Shown here: positions 57,601-64,000 of the stretch, in pieces | How positions within the stretch are numbered: position 1 is the stretch's first letter | Layout: each line of letters starts with the position of its first letter | Assembly: GCA_037367355.1 (NCBI GenBank) | Contig: CM074700.1 | Span: 3,585,245-3,649,244 of the forward strand | DNA: 64,000 bases | Direction: 5' to 3' | Source: Neoscytalidium dimidiatum | Taxonomy: Eukaryota > Ascomycota > Dothideomycetes > Botryosphaeriales > Botryosphaeriaceae | Program-made: the position numbers and the translations under genes | Notes under the pieces: generated by a model | Seen by the model: only the letters and a program-made list of their open reading frames with translations | What the model was told of the DNA's origin: nothing | Databases searched by the model: none

Positions 57601-59381
57601 TCTGAGTCTACACCAGTGCCAGCGCCAGTGCAGCGACGGCCGCAGCCACAAGCAGCAATAGGAGGGAGCCGGCACCAGGGAACAGGGTGCAGGGTGCCGG
57701 CCGCGAGCAGGGGAGCCGGGCAGGCAGCGAGAGCGCGAGGGAGTGAGGAGTGAGTGAGATGGATGCGCAAGGCGACGCCGAGATCTTCGCGCCACTCGTT
57801 GTAACGCTGCCTCCCACTGCTAGATGCCGGGCGCACAGCACAGCAGCACAGCCTCACGCCCGCGCCAACCTCATGCTCGCTCGCCCGTGGTCATGATGCC
57901 CTCGCGCCGCTGTCTAGCCTGCCTGCCCGCCCTCGCGCCGGTATGGGGCCACGCCGACGGCATTAGCCCGTGGGTTTTATGGCGCCTGCGCCATTGTACA
58001 ATACCCGCTGCTGCCCGAGCGTGAGGCTGCAACGGTATGGCAGACGGCACTGCCCTCAACGTTGCTCTGCACCGCCGCGCCAGCCCGCCAGCCCGCTAGT
58101 CCGCCGCCCGCCGCCAGCGTGCTCCCCGTCATGGCCGGCGGCCGGCGCGCGCGCGCATGAACGTCGCCTGCACAAGCGCGGTCATGCGATGCCTCAGCAG
58201 GCGCCGTGCTACTTGTATCCTGCTGGGAGAAGCCTGCAACATCACATGGGAGCGATGTCTGAGAGGCCCGGGTCGGCGGCGGTGCTCAATCCCTGCCTCG
58301 CGCTGCTGATTGGCTCGCCCGCCTGACACCATCTTTTAGTGAGAGCACCATGTCCTGTCGTTCTGCACTGCCTGCCAGCGCTGACAGCCTCCACACGAAC
58401 CCTGACGCCAGAAACAGCGAGACAGACCGAGCGTACACGCCGAGCTAGGCCATCGTCTTCCCCGAAGCAGCAGTCAGCGCCGCTCGGTTGTGCAGGATCA
58501 TCTTCCGGCGACATGGAAATCTTCTGGAAGGCAACACCCCTCAGTGCCCCCAGTGCCCGCCATCCAGATGTTGCAGAGGGCCAGCAGCATGAACCCGGCC
58601 TTGGATCCTCGCGCCAGCACCGCCATCCCTTGACACTGCAGAAGGCCTCGTAAGATGCGCGCGTTCCGTTTCAGGGCCGGCGCGCGCGCGCTCTCCAGAC
58701 GGCTGCTTTCAGGTTGGCTGCCGGGCCTGCGCCTCGCGCTCGCTGAGGAGCTGTCTGAGGGTGCAGTGGAGACGCGGTGCTTCAGGGCATTCGTAAAGAC
58801 TGCGCTGGCAGTGGGCCAGTCCCGTCTCGTCGCCGCCGCCACGTTGGTAGCCTGGAGCGGCAGCAGGAGCAGTGCGTGCCATTTCGTGCATGGCAGTCTT
58901 CGGCCGGCGAACAGGCGCAGGCATGGGCGCAGGAAACGCGCATGCAGCGCCCGCGCGGAGCAGCCGTAGCTGGAGCTGGACACGGTGCACTGCTGGGCCG
59001 TGGCCGAGTCCTGCAGCTGCACGATTGAGCGAAGTCTGATGGCATGCAAGCCTTGCCGAAAGCGCTGCACGCACCCAGCCCCAAGCCAGCGCGATGGCCA
59101 CCGCCGCCGACCTACCGCCTACCGGCGGCCACTCCACCAGATCCACCCGCGACTTAAAGGAAAAGCCCACCCCGCCGCTAGCAATTCCCTACCCTCACCT
59201 CTCGCCCCCTCTTCACCCCCTCTCATTCGTCGGTCTCTCTCCCCAAGACAATCAGGCGTGCTAACCACTTCCCTCGCTGGGACCGCCAGAGACCTATTCT
59301 TTTTTATTTCGTTTTCCGCTTTCACTTAACGTCGTCCCATAATCCGTCGCATCTTTCCCGTATTACATCTCTCTCATCGCA
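51625..59381. other. 7.8-kb region without a convincing protein gene
   Basis: Many short frames overlap on opposite strands and none shows a domain, signal peptide or supported splicing. Locally notable: an A-run near 52605, a GGAA repeat at about 53929-53945, a CAG-rich run at 57550-57582 and alternating GC-rich segments at 58140-58160. Composition swings between AT-rich (about 55.3-56.4 kb) and GC-rich (56.7-59.2 kb). It could hold non-coding transcripts or a long regulatory region for the gene at 59382. Confidence 0.4.
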
Positions 59382-60425
59382 ATGCCCATATCATTACTGC
59401 CCGCGTCCGCGGCTGCCTTTGCGCCGCGCAGCGCGCCCACCATCGTGCTGAACTCCAAGGTCGAGCCGTGGTTGACGCAGACGCTGAAGCGCATAAACCG
59501 CATAAAGCGCCCGCTCAACAGCGTGCCACAGCACTTCCGCTGTCTCACCGAGACGCTGTCCGGCCCACAGGCCATCTGGTCGTTGTGCTCCATCATGCTG
59601 CCAAAAGCTCCCGATTCCGAGCTGCGCAAGGACCCCGACCCGCTGGTGGAGGCCATGTTCAACTACCAGCTGATCCACATCGAAGCCTACGTCGTGCACG
59701 TCGACATGGTCTCGCAGCACGAAGTTGCGTTCAAGCTCACGCAGGACACCATCGACGCGCTGGTCGAGTACCACAAGGATATCTACTCGGTCGATGTGGC
59801 AGCAAATACATGGTCTTGGGCCGAGAAGGAAGTGCAGTTGAAGAAGTTGCAGGAGGAATTCGTCCAGGCCGTGAACCGCTACGTCTACCGCACTGGCGTG
59901 CGTGCCCTGGAAGGCCTAGAAGAGGATGGAGCAGGAGAGCTACTGGATGGCAGGTCGGAAGAGGTTAAGCACGCTATCATGGGTCTTTTCCTTCCGCTGC
60001 TCCCGCCGCCGCCGAGGATTGTCGATGTTGTTCGCCCGGCCACCATCTTGCCGAGTTCGCCCTCTGGCCACTGGTGGCACTCTCCGCAGCAGGGGCCCCC
60101 CGTTCACCCGGCGCCTGTCGAGTCCTGGAGGGTCGTCCCGTCCACGCCGAGCCCGACCATAACCACCGGTGCCGAGAATTCGACGTTCTGGACCACCATG
60201 GGCATGAACGACATTCAGCTACCGTCGCCCACGCCGTCCTACAGCCAACCGCTGTGCACGTCAAACCAGTACTACAGCCCGCCCCAGGCAACGGCACCGA
60301 TGCCCGCCATCTCGTTTCCGAGCACGTTGATCAACCAGTGTGGACCTACGCCGTCTCAGGCCGGCTTCGGAGGCTTTGGAATGGGCTACAACGAGTTCAC
60401 TCCTCAGTACGCGGCCGCCATGTAG
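59382..60425 (+). CDS. Hypothetical protein, 347 aa
   Basis: Single exon. The first 185 residues look globular and helical (TLKRINRIKRPLNSVPQHF, LPKAPDSELRKDPDPLVEAM, AVNRYVYRTGVRALEGLEED). The last 130 are Pro/Ser/Thr/Gln-rich and disordered, ending QYAAAM. The track start could be a little early; an ATG at 59382 is in frame and preceded by a pyrimidine-rich leader (CATCTTTCCCGTATTACATC). No family recognised. The Pro-rich tail with aromatic residues and an acidic segment resembles fungal regulatory proteins, but this is only a composition argument. It sits alone after a 7.8-kb gene-poor stretch. Confidence 0.7.
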   Translation: MPISLLPASAAAFAPRSAPTIVLNSKVEPWLTQTLKRINRIKRPLNSVPQHFRCLTETLSGPQAIWSLCSIMLPKAPDSELRKDPDPLVEAMFNYQLIHIEAYVVHVDMVSQHEVAFKLTQDTIDALVEYHKDIYSVDVAANTWSWAEKEVQLKKLQEEFVQAVNRYVYRTGVRALEGLEEDGAGELLDGRSEEVKHAIMGLFLPLLPPPPRIVDVVRPATILPSSPSGHWWHSPQQGPPVHPAPVESWRVVPSTPSPTITTGAENSTFWTTMGMNDIQLPSPTPSYSQPLCTSNQYYSPPQATAPMPAISFPSTLINQCGPTPSQAGFGGFGMGYNEFTPQYAAAM

Positions 60426-62012
60426 ACTCCTCCAACAAGGTCCACTCTGACAACACCACAGCTCGAGAAGCTGGTGATCTGGCCAATCACAGGTTCTCCT
60501 CAACCACTCTCCTCCTTCCTGCCGCAGGCTTGTCCGGATAGCCGCTGCGATGAACTCAACGAGATGAGATGCGACTCTGTATGACTTGATGTCCTCATGT
60601 CATAATCCACTCGGGGCATATGGGACGGCGTTATCGTTTTAGCGAATTTCCTTTCCCCTTCGTTTCCTTGGTACATTTTTTCCTTTGATATCCCTTTTGT
60701 GCTTTTGCTGTCAGTTTAGCGAGCGTGTTTTTGATTTCTGTCCTTTCCAGCATGTATGCGCCAGCCGAGCCTGGCTTTCCTTTCTGTTTTTGCATCTCTG
60801 GGAGGTTCGCATGTCAAAGCATTTTAAAGACGGGTTTCAATGCCTCACGGCTGTCGGGCGGGTACACTCGGTTCACCCATTTTCCTTGTTTTTCCTTTCC
60901 GTCGTTAATGAGCGTCTCTCTGCACCGAGCAAGACTGGCCAGACCATCTTCCGACGCAGTAGCGTTCTTGCTAACCACGAACTGACATTGAGTGTCAGCT
61001 GGACCCAGTGGAAGCGACGACAGCAAAACATATACCGCATCTGGCATGTTGTATAATGTTTTCCGCGCACCGGCGGAGCACGAGAACGGAGTGAGGAAGT
61101 TGGAAGGGCGGGACGGTCGCGATGCCTGAGGCAGGCGACCGCCGAGGAATGCGGCTCTCCGCTTGCGGACAAGCACGCACTCGACGCCCCATTCTGACTG
61201 CCTTCCCGGCTTCGGGCCTCGCTGGGCGTGGTTCGGTAGAATCATCCCCTCTACTCTCTCAGCTAGCCTGGAGAATCTGAAGCGCAGCGCGCAGAAGGAA
61301 GCGGGTGCTGGCTAGATAGGAGCTGTGCTCTCGTTGCAACAAGCGTTAAATCTAATAAAACACTTGAATATTGCAAGGCCCTGGTGCTTTACTGCTGTGC
61401 TATACGTATTCCTGTAGGCGTGAGGTTGCCATCGCAACAAGGGTGCTGGCGACGATAAGACCGAAGGCAGGGCGCTACTGCGGCCGGCGGTCTTGTGACG
61501 GTGGACAATAACGTCAGAGTGCCCCGGACCTCAACAGACTGCCTTCACCACGGCTCGTCGCCCAGAACAGTGGGGTCCTTGGAGAACTCACGCGCCCCGC
61601 ATTATCGCTGTGACTTCGCCCTGCAGCACGCGCCCCATTGCCGCACCGCTACCGCTTAAGCCGCCGACGAAACGAGCAGCTCGCCGTTTCAGCCGCAGCC
61701 GCAGCCGCTGCGAAAGGAGGCTCAGCCAGTATCGCAACCTCACAAAGACGACCCAACTCAACCTTTGTTGCTCCCTCGCCCTCGGCCATCGTCCACCGCC
61801 CACCGTCCGCCCACCCGCCACCCTCGCCCGTCGCCCATCGCCCGTCGCCGCTGCCGTCCCAGGCCCTTGTTGCTCTCACCGCCGACGCCGACTGCACCAA
61901 TGCGCCTTGTCTCGCGATGCCTCTGACCCTCCCGACGACGCCTGACCCTATCATCTCAGCCTCTACATCGCTCGAGTAGCCGCATTTTTCGCTCTGCGTG
62001 CTGCTCCGTGAC
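60426..62012. other. 3' region of the 347-aa gene and upstream region of the Vid24-domain gene
   Basis: T-rich stretches near 60650-60760 fit a long 3' UTR. From 61600 the sequence is GC-rich and simple (CGTCGCCCATCGCCCGTCG), similar in style to the region upstream of pacC. No gene called. Confidence 0.4.
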
Positions 62013-62124
62013 ATGCCGCCGCCCACGTCAAGGGCGAGCCCGCAGCCGACGGTAGGTTTGAGTTGCCGGCAGCTTGGCGCGTCGCCGTGTTGCTGCTTCC
62101 GCCCGCCGTGCCCGCTCTCCGCTG

Positions 62125-64000
62125 ATGACGCAGCAGGACTCGTCCGCGCGGCCCAACACCCCGCCCTCCTACCTCTCCGCCCTCCGCCAGCTCGAGAGCC
62201 CCGTGTCGCCCCAGGTCATCAATCTCGCCGCCACCCTGACCACCCAGGCCGAGAACGAGGTTGATGAGGACAACGTGAGCTTCCTGCGCCGTCCCATCGA
62301 CCCCCAGGAGGAGTGGCGCCAGCAGAACGCGCAGGCGGAGGATGAGCTGTTCGAGGAAGTGCGCGCTGCCCGGGACCGTTTGCGCGCCCGGACCGCCGAG
62401 ATGCAGCACGAGGATCGTGATCGCCAGATGCGCCTCTCGAGCATGCTGAATCGCCTGAGCCGGATGGAGGACTCTCTGCCCTATAGCGACCGCGTGCCAT
62501 CGAGGAACTCTCTGTACGATTGGAGCCCGCCGAATGAGACAGCCGACAACCGGGAGGACCTGCAGGATATGCTGCGCTCGCTGCGGCAGGAACCTTCGAC
62601 CGCCTTCCCAGGGAGGGCGCAAACGGATGTCGCGCGGGCCGAGCAGAGGAGCAGGACTTACTCGTCACGCTACGCAAACGAGTCTTCCCAGCCTTCAGAA
62701 TCATCACTGCGGTCCACACAGTCCAGGCGGCACCCACGCTTTTCCGCTCGCTCACGGGAAACAATGCAGCGCTACATTACCGAAAGGGATGCCTCAATGA
62801 GGAATTCACAGGAGGGAGCCGACCTCAACCGGATAGAAACAAGTCGATACGGCTGGCGCCCGAGCAACCGTCCGAGCGAGAGCCGAGACCGGGCATTGGA
62901 GCGGGATATAAGAGCACGACAAGATTCATACAGGCGAGGCTATCTCGAGAACCCCTCTAGCAACCCCTCGCCCTCCTCTCTTTTGTTGGAATTGACGATT
63001 AAATACCTCTCGAAAATTCGCAATTCGGATAACTACGAGGATAGCCTCTACCACGCGGCGGATGCGGGATTCGTCACAAAAGAATTCTTCGGCGAAAACC
63101 ACGAGGATTTCATCCTCGACGTCAGCACTCTTCCGAGACCTGCAGAAACATCACGGCTCGCACCCGGCGCGGTATTTTCCGGTTCGCAGCACGCAACTAC
63201 CGTCACCTCGAGCATAACTACCTCAAATATCCCTACTCCAACCTCAACAACCCTATACCGTTTCCGCAATAACGAGTCCCCAATGACGTCAACCACGTTC
63301 GACGCATCACGACCCTGGATGAGCCATAATCCCATCCCACCTCATGCTCGCAGAGCCAACGACTCATCAGCACAGCAGACACAACAGCAGGACCGGTGGC
63401 CCGTCAAAGTCACCATACATGCTGTCGATTGGGAGAGCATGACCTTATCCGCGACTATGGAGGCTTACAATGTACCATCACATCCGCCCTCGTTCCCAGG
63501 AAGCACTTTGGATCCAGCCGCCAATGGGACAGCACGCCCAGGAACTCGCACTTCTAGCATAACAACATATCTGGAAGGCGAAATACTCGACCTGCATACC
63601 CACACTCTTCTCACTGAATCTTTTAAGAGTAGTCCGACCACAGATGCCACATACTGGCGAAAACTGCCTCCGTTCGCACATCTCCGGGATACCGACCTCG
63701 TACATAGGCTGGTCTCGCATGAGTACGTCTCAAAACTTACCCAAGAGTGGATTCTTATGCGGTGGAAGGAGCGCTGCTTCGTGAAATCGACATCGTCCGC
63801 GAGACGAAGAGCAGCAGCAGCAGCAGCAGCCGTCGGTGCTCACGGTTCCTCGAGCGCAATGGATACCGGTGCTTTAACGTCTTCTCTGAGGGATCTTCCA
63901 GCATTCGCAATGGAGCAGGAAGATGATGCGGGAGAAGACGGATGCGGGTTGACAATCAGCGGATTTTATTATGTTTGCATGAGGCGCAGTGATGGTGCGA
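62125..64000 (+). CDS. Vid24/GID4-domain protein, 3' end outside the window
   Basis: Open from ATG 62125 to the window end (625 codons). The start may instead be at 62013 (MPPPTSRASPQPT) with an intron to a CAG acceptor near 62130. The N-terminal 300 residues are Arg/Ser/Gln/Glu-rich, with short coiled segments (REDLQDMLRSLRQE). A helical element LLLELTIKYLSKIRNSDNYE follows. The Vid24 fold then starts: LAPGAVFSGSQ, WPVKVTIHAVDWESMTLSAT, ITTYLEGEILDLHTHTLLTE, YWRKLPPFAHL, LMRWKERCFV and GFYYVCMRRSDG. These match GID4-type substrate receptors, which recognise N-degrons for the GID/CTLH E3 ligase. A long disordered N-terminal extension and an Ala-rich insert (RRRAAAAAAAV) make it larger than yeast Gid4 (362 residues), more like Gid10/Vid24-related fungal proteins. 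Confidence 0.85.
   Translation, partial: MTQQDSSARPNTPPSYLSALRQLESPVSPQVINLAATLTTQAENEVDEDNVSFLRRPIDPQEEWRQQNAQAEDELFEEVRAARDRLRARTAEMQHEDRDRQMRLSSMLNRLSRMEDSLPYSDRVPSRNSLYDWSPPNETADNREDLQDMLRSLRQEPSTAFPGRAQTDVARAEQRSRTYSSRYANESSQPSESSLRSTQSRRHPRFSARSRETMQRYITERDASMRNSQEGADLNRIETSRYGWRPSNRPSESRDRALERDIRARQDSYRRGYLENPSSNPSPSSLLLELTIKYLSKIRNSDNYEDSLYHAADAGFVTKEFFGENHEDFILDVSTLPRPAETSRLAPGAVFSGSQHATTVTSSITTSNIPTPTSTTLYRFRNNESPMTSTTFDASRPWMSHNPIPPHARRANDSSAQQTQQQDRWPVKVTIHAVDWESMTLSATMEAYNVPSHPPSFPGSTLDPAANGTARPGTRTSSITTYLEGEILDLHTHTLLTESFKSSPTTDATYWRKLPPFAHLRDTDLVHRLVSHEYVSKLTQEWILMRWKERCFVKSTSSARRRAAAAAAAVGAHGSSSAMDTGALTSSLRDLPAFAMEQEDDAGEDGCGLTISGFYYVCMRRSDGA

Overview
The window is a piece of nuclear chromosome from a filamentous ascomycete (Pezizomycotina). 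Support: short GT-AG introns in almost every gene, a PacC pH regulator, a GH55 glucanase, a DUF3602 protein, a probable TeaR cell-end marker, and an AT-rich island showing repeat-induced point mutation (RIP). Dothideomycetes is a reasonable guess but not shown.

Layout. 1-2230: decayed metabolic genes, a cytochrome P450 that has lost its heme loop (+) and the 3' two thirds of a FAD monooxygenase (-). 2310-16365: a 14-kb RIP-saturated island. Inside it are a ~148-bp tandem array with a GC-rich hairpin, a ~147-bp tandem array, a minus-strand coding remnant (8824-8048), a divergent spacer with 42-bp direct repeats, a ~6-kb plus-strand gene remnant (9482-15506), and a cleaner ~146-bp array that stops at 16365. 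The large gene combines C2H2/OrsD-like fingers, a tyrosine-recombinase-like core, a RecQ-type helicase and Cys/His clusters, an architecture like fungal telomere-linked helicases. 16594-64000: an ordinary GC-balanced region with TeaR-like protein, ribosomal eS12, a DUF3602 protein, PacC, a secreted lysozyme-like protein, a GH55 exo-beta-1,3-glucanase, the mitochondrial ADP/ATP carrier, a Pro-rich protein, a dynamin-type large GTPase, a small LGDPVSLKAET-repeat protein, a DUF3074/coiled-coil protein, an unrecognised 347-aa protein and a Vid24/GID4-domain protein cut by the window end. Long gene-free stretches lie at 25.4-29.7, 30.4-33.2 and 51.6-59.4 kb.

The most interesting signal is in the island. 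CpA and TpG have almost vanished (about 6 in the 7.2 kb from 2320 to 9480, by eye). In the large gene about 41 remain, and about 31 of those sit inside Cys, His, Gln or Met codons, which cannot be written without CpA or TpG. Most fall on zinc ligands, helicase motif residues or the start codon. In the divergent gene and spacer (8041-9480) the only CpA is the complement of the inferred ATG. This looks like a mobile or subtelomeric element whose proteins stayed under selection while RIP removed every dispensable target. The present copy is dead or dying: four in-frame TAA/TAG at likely Gln positions, about four frameshifts, and probable catalytic His to Tyr changes in the recombinase.

The genes to the right are mostly unrelated housekeeping and regulatory genes, not an operon or cluster. 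The left flank may be the remains of a small oxidative gene cluster interrupted by the island. All coordinates, splice sites and counts were worked out by hand.
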